From JBMOUD01 sp049319665 (GTDB taxonomy: Bacteria > Pseudomonadota > Gammaproteobacteria > Enterobacterales > Enterobacteriaceae): a DNA stretch of 64,000 bases. Shown here one piece after another: positions 1-7,574 of this stretch; within the stretch, counting starts at the first letter, position 1, and every line of letters begins with the position of its first letter. The notes beneath the pieces are model-generated. The model searched no databases. It was not told the origin of the DNA and saw only the letters and a program-made list of their open reading frames with translations. The DNA lies in NCBI RefSeq assembly GCF_049319665.1, contig NZ_JBMOUD010000003.1, positions 186,001 to 250,000 on the forward strand. Direction: 5' to 3'. The position numbers and the translations under genes are program-made.

Positions 1-498
1 AAAGGGAAGGTTGCGCGTGATATTAATGCATTGTTTATTCAGGATAATGCAGGTAATGACTGGTATGAATTACTTAAGACTTTAGATAAAAAAGCTCTGA
101 AAATAGTTTTCACTGATGATGGTGTGATTCAGTTTGCAAACTACGATGCATCTGCACTGTGGCCTGTTGATTCTTATATCGCAGTAGTTGATAAAAACTC
201 AATTCCTCCTGGGTTTGACGTACCGACAAACGATCTCTCTTGGCAATACATTGATGGGGAGATAGTTCCGCGTGTTTATACTAAAGAAGAACAAATTACC
301 CAAGCGGTACGTAACAAGAATGCAATACTCGATTCAGCGAGGAAAATCATTTCCCCACTGCAAGATGCATTTGATCTGGATATAGCCACTGATGATGAAG
401 TGAAAAAACTTGCTGCGTGGAAGAAATATCGAGTGTTGTTAAATCGGATCGACGTGAATACAGCGCCTGATATTGATTGGCCTAATGCTCCGGAGTAG
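1..498 (+). CDS. Phage tail fibre assembly protein (5' end outside window)
   Basis: The frame is open from base 1, so the gene probably starts upstream of the window; a TTG at 31 is the first start-like codon inside it. About 165 residues are visible. The layout is that of the Caudoviricetes tail-fibre-assembly (TAP) family: an N-terminal part ending in an 'IDGEIVPR' segment, then a helical part rich in K, A and D with 'LAAWKKYRVLLNRID' near the C-terminus, a typical family signature. These proteins are chaperones for the distal tail fibre and are normally encoded right after the fibre gene. The gene therefore marks the right edge of a prophage or remnant whose bulk lies to the left. Family assignment is confident; whether the prophage is intact cannot be seen. 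Confidence 0.8.
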   Translation, partial: KGKVARDINALFIQDNAGNDWYELLKTLDKKALKIVFTDDGVIQFANYDASALWPVDSYIAVVDKNSIPPGFDVPTNDLSWQYIDGEIVPRVYTKEEQITQAVRNKNAILDSARKIISPLQDAFDLDIATDDEVKKLAAWKKYRVLLNRIDVNTAPDIDWPNAPE

Positions 499-581
499 TT
501 GATCTCTCTGGGCAATGGATACAACTAAATAGTTGAAGGGGCGATAAAAAGAATAAATAGCCCCGAGGGGCATATTTAGCG

Positions 582-848
582 CTAGTATTCACTGGCGGCT
601 TCAGAATCACTTAATGCCTTGATTGATAGAGGCAAATGATAATTGGGTTGGCTGGTAAAGAATGCTTTTAAAGCCACCCTTTTTTTTCGGTCAATTGAGA
701 TTTCTTCCATCGTTTTACGGAAGATACTGTAACGGCCACAGGAAATACAGGTGACATTTACAATTTTCGCAGCCAGGTTGACCGATGTCTTGTTGGTGCT
801 TTGACACAATGGACACTCATCAGGAGTGTTTACCTCGTTAGAACTCAT
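582..848 (-). CDS. Small zinc-ribbon protein, unknown function
   Basis: The 88-residue protein starts at ATG 848, chosen because GGAGG lies just upstream; the frame stays open further upstream but without a better ribosome site. Two CxxC knuckles (CPLC about residues 12-15 and CISC about residues 35-38) form a likely zinc ribbon, followed by a basic stretch (DRKKR) and an acidic, serine-rich tail. I do not recognise a named family. It lies between the phage tail gene and deoR and is transcribed toward the phage gene, so it could be prophage cargo or a host gene. A short GC hairpin (GCCCC/GGGGC near 560) followed by T-rich sequence on the minus strand may end its transcript. Confidence 0.6.
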   Translation of the reverse strand: MSSNEVNTPDECPLCQSTNKTSVNLAAKIVNVTCISCGRYSIFRKTMEEISIDRKKRVALKAFFTSQPNYHLPLSIKALSDSEAASEY

Positions 849-1039
849 AAAACCTCCGGTTTTATCTTGAGCGTCCGCTAGTATAGCGCAAAAAGACACC
901 GATCGTTTAGTGCTTATTTTTTAGATAGTGATCTCAACAGGTTAAACGGGAACTGCTTAGCACTAGGCGAGTTGTTGATAAATTAGTTACACTACAAGTT
1001 AGTCACTGTGCGTCACATCAAGGACCTTTTGAGAAGGCA

Positions 1040-1813
1040 ATGGAAAACAAGCGCGAAGATCGAATTCAAAGACTGCTGTTGGCTTTGAAGAAAAATGACA
1101 AGATACATCTTAGAGATGCGGCACAGCTGCTCGAGGTTTCTGAGATGACAATTCGGCGAGATCTTAACGTTGCGCCCGCGCCAATCATTTTGCTTGGTGG
1201 CTATATTGTTCTTGACCCTAAGAATAGCCCTGCAACTCACTATTTCTTGAGTGAGCAGAAAATGCGTCAGGTAGCAGAGAAACACTCTCTTGCTCGCGTT
1301 GCCGCTGAGCTTATCGAAGATAATGACACTGTTTTTTTCGATTGTGGTACGACAGTACCTTATATCATTGAGAATATCCCTGACGAGCGGGTATTTACCG
1401 CAGTGTGTTATTCTTTAAATAGTTTTTTAGCACTGCAAGACAAAGCACACTGTGAGGTGATTCTTTGTGGTGGAGTTTTCAAATCTAGCAATAACATTTT
1501 TACTTCACTAAGCGTCGCTAAAGAGCTTGATAACATCCGTCCTAATAAGGCTTTTATCTCCGCTGCTGGCATCAGCCTGGAGTTTGGTGTTACCTGTTTT
1601 AACTTTGATGAACTGGCAATGAAACATCAAGCAATAGCACGGTCGCAGCAACTTATTTTAGTTGCTGATAGCAGTAAATTTGATTGCATTCGCCCGGCTG
1701 CCATCGCTCCTTTGGCGAGATTTACGACCATCGTCACAGACAAATTGCCGCCACAAAAATACCAAGATTTTTGTCAAACAGAACAAATCCATCTTCTCGC
1801 TAATACTCTGTGA
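1040..1813 (+). CDS. deoR: DeoR, deoxyribonucleoside catabolism repressor
   Basis: The 257-residue protein is close in length to E. coli DeoR (252). The N-terminal DeoR-type helix-turn-helix (about residues 8-45) contains 'DAAQLLEVSEMTIRRDL'. It is followed by the sugar-phosphate-binding domain with 'LLGGYIVL', 'FFDCGTTVPYIIE' and 'FTAVCYSLN', all closely matching E. coli DeoR as I remember it. DeoR represses the deo catabolic genes and nupG and responds to deoxyribose-5-phosphate. It appears monocistronic here. Placement next to a prophage edge differs from E. coli, where deoR lies near dacC. A nucleoside transporter gene is at the other end of this window, but that is probably coincidence. 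Confidence 0.9.
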   Translation: MENKREDRIQRLLLALKKNDKIHLRDAAQLLEVSEMTIRRDLNVAPAPIILLGGYIVLDPKNSPATHYFLSEQKMRQVAEKHSLARVAAELIEDNDTVFFDCGTTVPYIIENIPDERVFTAVCYSLNSFLALQDKAHCEVILCGGVFKSSNNIFTSLSVAKELDNIRPNKAFISAAGISLEFGVTCFNFDELAMKHQAIARSQQLILVADSSKFDCIRPAAIAPLARFTTIVTDKLPPQKYQDFCQTEQIHLLANTL

Positions 1814-1963
1814 TTGTGACGACATTTTCTCGTTAATTTGACCAATCAGCTATAACAGTTTGGTTGGTTTTTATCGCTAACTGCTCTACGTTATATAACA
1901 GTGTTCATGATAAAATTCAGTTATTGAGTTAAAGCAACGTCTCGACTTTCTTGGAGGTCATAA

Positions 1964-2458
1964 ATGGATGTTATTGAGAGTATCTTAAACAGTGACATTG
2001 AGCGGATTAATCGTCTGGAAAACCGTGATGGCAAAGCTAGGATTAATAACGAATTTTTCGTTAATCATCCTTGGCTGTGTCTGGCAATGTTAGTGGGCTA
2101 TATTGCCGTTGGTGTGGTGATGTATGTGTCGCCTTATATGGGACTAGGATGGTTTGCTGGCTTTACAATCTTTTTGATTTTTATGTCGGCGATGCTGTTG
2201 CTTGAAATTAAGCCGACTTATCGTTACGAAGATATCGGCGTGCTGGATCTTCGTGTTTGTTATAACGGCGAATGGTTCTTTAACCGAGAATTATCCGATG
2301 AAGCAGTTAAGCGCATTCTTAATGAAAGTCAGGTTAATGAAGAGGTCAAAACAAGGGTTGAGACTATCGTGCGCAACAAAGGCATGATCGATTTTTATGA
2401 TGTTTATGATCTTGCGCGACAATATCAGCCTTTGAATACTCATTCTTCAGCAGCATAG
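1964..2458 (+). CDS. ylaC: YlaC family inner membrane protein
   Basis: The 164-residue protein has a soluble N-terminus, two hydrophobic segments (about residues 43-65 and 68-88) and a C-terminal cytoplasmic part. The block 'YRYEDIGVLDLRVCYNGEW' just after the second membrane segment is the hallmark of E. coli YlaC (156 aa), and the C-terminal 'KGMIDFYDVYDLAR' also matches. A GGAGG-like site (CTTGGAGGTC) precedes the ATG. The function of YlaC is not established. A miniature inverted-repeat element begins six bases after the stop codon, so 3'-end formation of this mRNA may depend on it. Confidence 0.85.
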   Translation: MDVIESILNSDIERINRLENRDGKARINNEFFVNHPWLCLAMLVGYIAVGVVMYVSPYMGLGWFAGFTIFLIFMSAMLLLEIKPTYRYEDIGVLDLRVCYNGEWFFNRELSDEAVKRILNESQVNEEVKTRVETIVRNKGMIDFYDVYDLARQYQPLNTHSSAA

Positions 2459-2840
2459 CAATAAGAGCCTATCCTTTAATTTGCCATGTCAAATTTGGGA
2501 AGTGTTATGAATCCTCACGTGCGGTGTGTACGCTGCGGTTTCTGTGCCGACATGTCCGCATCAACTGGGATAGGCTCTAAGTATCAATACACGAAAGATG
2601 AGTTAAATAGTCAAAAAAAATTTCCCTTCATGATTTTTCCTCTTCTGCTCTGGTAGACTGATATCAATTGCTATGGTGTAGACAGCGATTGACGAGATCA
2701 AAACTGGCTTTGCAGTATCATAAGCATGCTTGCCAAATGAATTCATCTGAATCTAGCCAGCATAGTGTTGCAGAATGCAAAACTGTATTAAGCAAAATAG
2801 TACTGACTAAAGTAGTACTAAGCGATACCAGGAGTAAAAG
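2459..2840. other. Intergenic region ylaC to 88-aa ORF
   Basis: About 380 bp. The first third is inverted-repeat element A. The rest is AT-rich and shows no ORF, no tRNA-like structure and no clear terminator. It probably carries the promoter of the following small gene, since a strong ribosome site (AGGAG) sits at its right end. Confidence 0.5.
2464..2578. mobile_element. Miniature inverted-repeat element A (115 bp)
   Basis: The element is bounded by perfect 11-bp terminal inverted repeats, AGAGCCTATCC at 2464-2474 and GGATAGGCTCT at 2568-2578. It has no coding capacity. If the element is counted from the second base of the repeat, the flanks show a possible 3-bp duplication (TAA on both sides). 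The same terminal core (AGAGCCTAT) bounds a second element at 30011-30163 with different internal sequence, which suggests both were moved by one transposase acting on the shared ends. No transposase gene is in the window. Confidence 0.6.
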
Positions 2841-3107
2841 ATGAAGTTTTTGCACAATGAGATGGAGTATCGTAACTGGATTATGGAAGATATCTTTCAG
2901 GCCAGTGCGGTAGGGGAAAGTGAAGCTTCAATATTTGCCGATCAGGAAATTGAAGATTTCATATTTGATGCCCGTCCTATCGCCTATCCCTGCATCGCCG
3001 TGATGATTCAAACTCCTGGGCAACCTGGCGTCTGTGAGCCACGTTTTGTTTATAAAGAGCAGGTTTTTGAATGGGCACATCAGATGGGATTTGGTTTCGA
3101 TAGCTAG
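2841..3107 (+). CDS. Hypothetical protein, 88 aa, acidic
   Basis: The 88-residue soluble protein begins at an ATG preceded by AGGAG with ideal spacing, which supports real translation. There is no signal peptide or membrane segment. The sequence is acidic and aromatic-rich (MEYRNWIMEDIFQ, EIEDFIFDARPIAYP), with one Cys in the N-terminal-to-middle proline block and one near 'GVCEPRF'. I do not recognise a family. It is convergent with yccJ, with 40 bp between stops. It may be a lineage-specific conserved gene. Confidence 0.6.
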   Translation: MKFLHNEMEYRNWIMEDIFQASAVGESEASIFADQEIEDFIFDARPIAYPCIAVMIQTPGQPGVCEPRFVYKEQVFEWAHQMGFGFDS

Positions 3108-3147
3108 GTTATTACCCTGAGCCTTGGCCCAGGGCACATAAATTACG

Positions 3148-3360
3148 TCACACGTTCTGACGATCAATTTTCTCTTCGCCCCAGAAAAGATAATCTTCCT
3201 TGGTTTTTGCGAACGCAATAGGCAAGACTTCGTCGCTGCCTTCCTCCCAAATTTTTTGAGCCAGCACTTCATCGTTTTTTGCGAGCTCGAAAATCGCCTC
3301 AGCAATTTCTTGTGATGTTTCCCGTATCTCAGCCCAAGCTTTAATGTTTGAATCGCTCAT
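3148..3360 (-). CDS. yccJ: YccJ family small protein
   Basis: The 70-residue protein is read from ATG 3360, chosen for the AGGAGAG site 7 bases upstream; an ATG eight codons earlier (3384) is less well supported. The core 'EIAEAIFELAKNDEVLAQKIWEEGSDEVL' and the C-terminal 'LFWGEEKIDRQNV' correspond closely to E. coli YccJ (75 aa). In E. coli yccJ sits with wrbA, a quinone oxidoreductase gene; wrbA is not adjacent here. YccJ has no established function. It is probably monocistronic. Confidence 0.85.
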   Translation of the reverse strand: MSDSNIKAWAEIRETSQEIAEAIFELAKNDEVLAQKIWEEGSDEVLPIAFAKTKEDYLFWGEEKIDRQNV

Positions 3361-3568
3361 ATCCTCTCCTTTGTTTTCATCCATTTCTAACTATGGTTCC
3401 CAGAATCAGCGGATGCAAATCCTGCGTTGGTTTTTGATGCGATTTGTATTTTCGTGCAGAAAAAGCCATGCGCACTTTAAAATGACGCCTTTTTGATACA
3501 CTCGTTTATACTTGTTCACTAAACGCTAGCATGAGCAATGTAGCGTGTTCAAAACTAAGGTGACGAGA

Positions 3569-3700
3569 ATGAGCGACGATATTTTTGATTTTGATATAGA
3601 TGCAGCATTGGAAAAAGCAGAAGAAAAGGCTGCTGAGAAGGCATCTGCCGTTCCTGAAGCAATCAGTGACGAAAGTGATTGCGAAAGCTGCAAAATCTGA
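3569..3700 (+). CDS. Small acidic ORF, possibly frameshifted
   Basis: The 43-residue ORF begins at ATG 3569 after AAGG at good spacing. The N-terminus is strongly acidic (MSDDIFDFDIDAALEKAEEK) and then alternates A, K and E. The frame stops at 3700, but the +1 frame continues with similar composition (VIAKAAKSEPVIEPDNALIK) and stops at 3735-3737, exactly where a strong terminator begins. This suggests an original product of about 55 residues broken by a one-base change, or programmed frameshifting. I do not recognise the family. No larger ORF explains this transcript. Confidence 0.5.
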   Translation: MSDDIFDFDIDAALEKAEEKAAEKASAVPEAISDESDCESCKI

Positions 3701-3736
3701 GCCGGTCATTGAGCCTGATAATGCTTTGATAAAATG

Positions 3737-3757
3737 AACCGCTTCGGCGGTTTTTTC
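3737..3757 (+). terminator. Rho-independent terminator of small acidic ORF
   Basis: A perfect 6-bp stem AACCGC/GCGGTT closes a TTCG tetraloop and is followed by a T-rich run. It directly abuts the stop codon of the +1 reading frame of the small acidic ORF. Confidence 0.8.
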
Positions 3758-3994
3758 TTTTCAATTCTCCATCGTTTACTCACCCCAACTCATTTTTTCT
3801 CCTCCTGATAACTCACCTCTATTCATGTTTTCTCCTTATCTCCCATAGCATTAGCTGGTGGCTACAAGTATGACATTTTTGTAGTGAATGTGAGGATATC
3901 GTTAACCTGCGTAAATGGGATAAATTCCTATAGAACAAGAGGATAGGTCGAGATAATTTGGCATCACCTGATCGACAGGTCGCGGAGTGCTGTA

Positions 3995-4318
3995 ATGAAA
4001 AAACGATTTTTGATTCTCGCTGTTATGCTGGTAATGCCAGCCGTTTCACAGGCTGACGTCGAGATAGGTGTTAATGTTCCGGGAGTGTCGTTGCATATCG
4101 GCGATCGCGATACGCGCGGCTATTACTGGGATGGGGGGTACTGGCGCCCGCCGGGTTGGTGGCAACACCATTATCGGGCTAGAGGACATTGGGTTTACTA
4201 CGAACCTGCGCCCCAGCCTATGTATTGGCATCCCGGATATTGGCGTGAGGGACCTCCCCCAGGTTATTGGCGAGGACCACCTCGTTGGCACGAAGGGCCA
4301 CCTCCAGGTCGTTGGTAG
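3995..4318 (+). CDS. DUF2502 periplasmic protein (YpeC-like)
   Basis: The 107-residue protein has a clear Sec signal peptide (MKKRFLILAVMLVMPAVSQA, cleavage before D21). The mature part opens with 'VSLHIGDRDTRGYYWDGGYW', matching the DUF2502 signature seen in E. coli YpeC. It then runs into a low-complexity tail built from W, Y, P, G, H and R (repeats of the type PPPGYWRGPPRW). GGAG precedes the ATG. The function is unknown. An aromatic- and His-rich exported protein could bind metal or polysaccharide, but that is speculation. It is isolated from its neighbours. Confidence 0.75.
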   Translation: MKKRFLILAVMLVMPAVSQADVEIGVNVPGVSLHIGDRDTRGYYWDGGYWRPPGWWQHHYRARGHWVYYEPAPQPMYWHPGYWREGPPPGYWRGPPRWHEGPPPGRW

Positions 4319-4539
4319 CGCCAAGCGTCAGTAGAAAGAAGATTTAAGTTTAAACGTATTTTAGTACAGGGTTGGCGGTGGCTATGCACTAGTATCCCCA
4401 ACGTCAATTCTGTACTTCTTATTGCTCCCGTATTGGTCTCCTTTTTTCCTTCCTTTTCCTTCGATTTTATCTTACCAAAGCTCGATGTCTTTCGTGATGA
4501 AACATAGGCCTATTCGAGCGATCAAATAGGCCTATAGAT

Positions 4540-5730
4540 TTAGAAATTTTGTTTTTGAGTCGGCGGGGTAGGGCCACTGCCTTTTGTTTTCTGACGCAGA
4601 TTCTCCAGCTTACCTGAGAACAAGAAACGTAATAGAGGAATGCGTTTATGGACTTCATACAACAAGAAGGCGATACCAAAGACGAAAATCAATCCTACCC
4701 AAAAACCAAGCCAGTCGCTGTGAATACGTGGCGTAATAAATGCACCATAAATTAGCGTCAGTGGATGATGTATCAGGTACACAAACAGCGACGAATTCAC
4801 CAAGTAAGTGATAAATGGCGATTGAAAGTTGAGCACATAATGACTGAACGAAAACACGACATTAACCATCAGAATACCGAGTAATGCGGTAATGATGGCA
4901 TCCAACTCCATAGAGTAAAGTTCAGGCGTATTGATGTGCTGATTAATCATATAAGCGACAAATAAGAAGATGCTGACGACACCGGCTGTGGCCGAGGGCC
5001 GCAGGAACATCTCTTTTAAACTAGCGAATTTGAACGCGCAGGCGCCAATCAAGAAAAATGGTAGATAAAATAGTGTTTGCATGACGACAAAATTGAAGGC
5101 GCCATTTGATAACAATTGCGGAGCGAAAATAAAAAGAAGGCGATTAAATGCAGCGTAAATAAATCCGAAGAGTAAAAACAATACTGAGATTTGTCCTAAA
5201 GAGTGTGCTTCTTTAATGTAATTTAACAGACGATTACTCTTGTTTTTCTTAAAAGATTTAAATAAGTAAAAACAGATGCTGGTAAGGATGACGAGCGTTA
5301 ATAAAAACCATAAGTGGGAGACTAATTCCCATACGGTAATATTTATTTTTTGATAGAGATCCATTGAAGACCAGTTGGAAAATTTATTTGTATAATTTCT
5401 CAACAGATAGTATTGGGGGACAGTGATCAATGGAAATGCTGCCACTAGCGGGATCGCAACGCGCTCAAGTCGAACCTTCAGCCAAGCTACGGGCTCATAG
5501 CGTTCATAAAGCATATAAGAAAAATAACCTGATATGACAAAAAATACCTGCATGCGAAACGCATGAATCACATCATTGAAAATGGTTAAACCATCTGAAG
5601 GGACTGCGCTATTTACCGCCCACTCATGGCTGGAATATATCAGAGAAATATGAAAAGGAATGCCAAGTAGCATTAAATATGCGCGGATTGAGTCTAAAAA
5701 AAACTCACGTTGTTTAGTTTGTGGTTTCAT
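4540..5730 (-). CDS. opgC: OpgC (MdoC), periplasmic glucan succinyltransferase
   Basis: The 396-residue integral membrane protein starts at ATG 5730 (AAGGGA site), giving MKPQTKQREFFLDSIRAYLM, the E. coli MdoC start. It has about ten hydrophobic segments of the acyltransferase-3 superfamily. Family landmarks are 'LLGIPFHISLIYSSHEW' near residue 20 (catalytic-type His), 'FRMQVFFVISGYFSYM' and 'LFVYLIHHPLTL'. It transfers succinyl groups to osmoregulated periplasmic glucans. It is divergent from opgGH, the same arrangement as in E. coli, so the shared intergenic region can coordinate both. Confidence 0.93.
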   Translation of the reverse strand: MKPQTKQREFFLDSIRAYLMLLGIPFHISLIYSSHEWAVNSAVPSDGLTIFNDVIHAFRMQVFFVISGYFSYMLYERYEPVAWLKVRLERVAIPLVAAFPLITVPQYYLLRNYTNKFSNWSSMDLYQKINITVWELVSHLWFLLTLVILTSICFYLFKSFKKNKSNRLLNYIKEAHSLGQISVLFLLFGFIYAAFNRLLFIFAPQLLSNGAFNFVVMQTLFYLPFFLIGACAFKFASLKEMFLRPSATAGVVSIFLFVAYMINQHINTPELYSMELDAIITALLGILMVNVVFSFSHYVLNFQSPFITYLVNSSLFVYLIHHPLTLIYGAFITPRIHSDWLGFWVGLIFVFGIAFLLYEVHKRIPLLRFLFSGKLENLRQKTKGSGPTPPTQKQNF

Positions 5731-6038
5731 AGCGATCCCTTTGAGCAATTTTTTTCTGATTGCACTGCCCTGAATTGGACAGCAATGCGCTCGTTATTGC
5801 GTATACTCCATAAATGTCGGGGTGCAACCTACTATAGACTAAGATAACTTTCCATAGCGGGAGTACCCCCGAATTGATATCCTTAAGTTCTTGTGTGCTT
5901 AAGCGGTTCATCATGAAGGTGAACCTCGCCTCTCTCACGTTGTCGGACATTCGACTCTTCCTTAAAAAGGAATGAAATGAGTTGAGCACATGTAAAGGAG
6001 AGGATGTGCTGGATAAAAATTTTTCCATAGGGCCAGAT
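5731..6038. other. Divergent promoter region opgC/opgG
   Basis: About 300 bp between divergent opgC and opgG. I see no gene. Short hairpin TTCCTT/AAGGAA lies near 5957-5972. An AGGAG at 5996-6000 sits upstream of an in-frame GTG at 6006, so the right edge may already be coding (see opgG). Confidence 0.4.
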
Positions 6039-7574
6039 ATGACTAAAGTCCGTTTGCTGAGTGCCGTAGTGTTGATGACCATGTTCTCCTCATCTGCTTG
6101 GGCGTTCTCTATTGATGATGTTGCTAAACAAGCCAAAGCGTTAGCCGATAAAGGTTACGAAGCGCCAAAGAGCAACCTGCCGTCACAGTTTCGTGATATG
6201 AAATTCGCGGACTATCAACAAATACAATTCAACCATGACAAAGCGTATTGGAAAAATCTGAACACGCCTTTCAAGCTTGAGTTTTATCACCAAGGGATGT
6301 ATTTCGACACGCCGGTCAAAATCAATGAAGTGACCTCTACCTCTGTGAGCGAAATCAAATACAGCCCTGACTATTTCAATTTCGGTAATGTTAAACACGA
6401 TGCCGAAACGGTTAAAAACTTAGGCTTTGCCGGTTTCAAGGTGCTTTATCCAATCAATAAAGCAGACAAAAGTGATGAAATTATGAGCGTGCTGGGCGCG
6501 AGTTATTTTCGTCTGATTGGCAAAGGCCAGGTTTATGGTCTGTCTGCGCGTGGGCTGGCTATTGATACCGCATTGTCATCCGGTGAAGAGTTCCCACGTT
6601 TCCGGGAGTTTTGGATTGAGCGTCCTAATCCTGATGAAAAACACTTAGTCATTTATGCATTGCTTGATTCGCCTCGTGCTACCGGCGCTTACCGTATGGA
6701 TGTTTATCCTGGTCGTGAAGCTAGCATTGATATCCAGGCAAAAGTATACCTGCGCGATAAAGTCGGCAAATTAGGCTTGGCTCCTTTAACCAGCATGTAT
6801 TTGTTTGGTCAAAATCAGCCTTCGTCTGTTGTGAACTATCGCCCTGAATTGCATGATTCAGATGGTCTATCAATTCATGCCGGTAACGGTGAATGGATCT
6901 GGCGTCCGCTGAATAATCCTAAACATCTGTCTATCAGCACTTTCACAACTGAAAATCCTAAAGGCTTCGGTTTGCTGCAGCGTGGGCGTCAATTCTCACG
7001 TTATGAAGACTTAGATAACCGCTATGACCTTCGCCCAAGCGCATGGGTAGAGCCGAAAGGTGATTGGGGTAAAGGTAAAGTTGAGCTGGTTGAAATCCCG
7101 ACGGCTGATGAAACTAACGATAATATCGTTGCATTCTGGACCCCGGATCAACTGCCAGCAGCTGGCCAACCTATTGATTTGAGCTATCGTATTCGTTTCA
7201 CACGTGATGAAGACAAATTGCATGGTGCTGATAGCGCTTGGGTTGCACAAACTCTGCGTTCTACTGGCGATGTCACACAGTCGAATCTGGTTCGTGAACA
7301 AGATGGCAGCATTGCTTATGTTATTGACTTTGTCGGTCCAGCGCTGAAATCACTGAAAGCTGACACGCCTGTAGCTTCTCAAGTAAGCATTGGTGATAAC
7401 GGAGAGTTGGTTGCAAATAATGTGCGCTATAATCCAGTCACTAAAGGGTGGCGTTTAACGCTGCGCGTAAAAGTAAAAGATCCTAAGAAGCCGGTTGAGA
7501 TGCGCGCTTCTTTGGTCAATGGTGATAAAACACTGAGTGAAACCTGGAGCAACCAGCTGCCTGCAAATGAATAA
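6039..7574 (+). CDS. opgG: OpgG (MdoG), periplasmic glucan biosynthesis protein
   Basis: Read from ATG 6039 the protein has 511 residues, exactly the E. coli length, with a signal peptide ending 'SSSAWA' (cleavage before F23). The ribosome site for this ATG is weak. An in-frame GTG at 6006 has a much better AGGAG and would add 11 residues to the N-region, so the true start is uncertain. Conserved blocks include 'FKLEFYHQGMYFDTPVKINEV', 'LGASYFRLIGKGQVYGLSARG' and 'LHDSDGLSIHAGNGEWIWRPL'. OpgG shapes or branches the beta-1,2-glucan backbone in the periplasm. It is translationally coupled to opgH by an 8-nt overlap. Confidence 0.93.
   Translation: MTKVRLLSAVVLMTMFSSSAWAFSIDDVAKQAKALADKGYEAPKSNLPSQFRDMKFADYQQIQFNHDKAYWKNLNTPFKLEFYHQGMYFDTPVKINEVTSTSVSEIKYSPDYFNFGNVKHDAETVKNLGFAGFKVLYPINKADKSDEIMSVLGASYFRLIGKGQVYGLSARGLAIDTALSSGEEFPRFREFWIERPNPDEKHLVIYALLDSPRATGAYRMDVYPGREASIDIQAKVYLRDKVGKLGLAPLTSMYLFGQNQPSSVVNYRPELHDSDGLSIHAGNGEWIWRPLNNPKHLSISTFTTENPKGFGLLQRGRQFSRYEDLDNRYDLRPSAWVEPKGDWGKGKVELVEIPTADETNDNIVAFWTPDQLPAAGQPIDLSYRIRFTRDEDKLHGADSAWVAQTLRSTGDVTQSNLVREQDGSIAYVIDFVGPALKSLKADTPVASQVSIGDNGELVANNVRYNPVTKGWRLTLRVKVKDPKKPVEMRASLVNGDKTLSETWSNQLPANE

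Noticed and set aside
1013..1285. 90-codon minus-strand frame opposite the start of deoR
   Set aside because: deoR on the plus strand is clearly coding across this stretch.
3506..3709. 67-codon minus-strand frame rich in F and C
   Set aside because: It is the antisense of the small acidic plus-strand ORF, which has a ribosome site and terminator.
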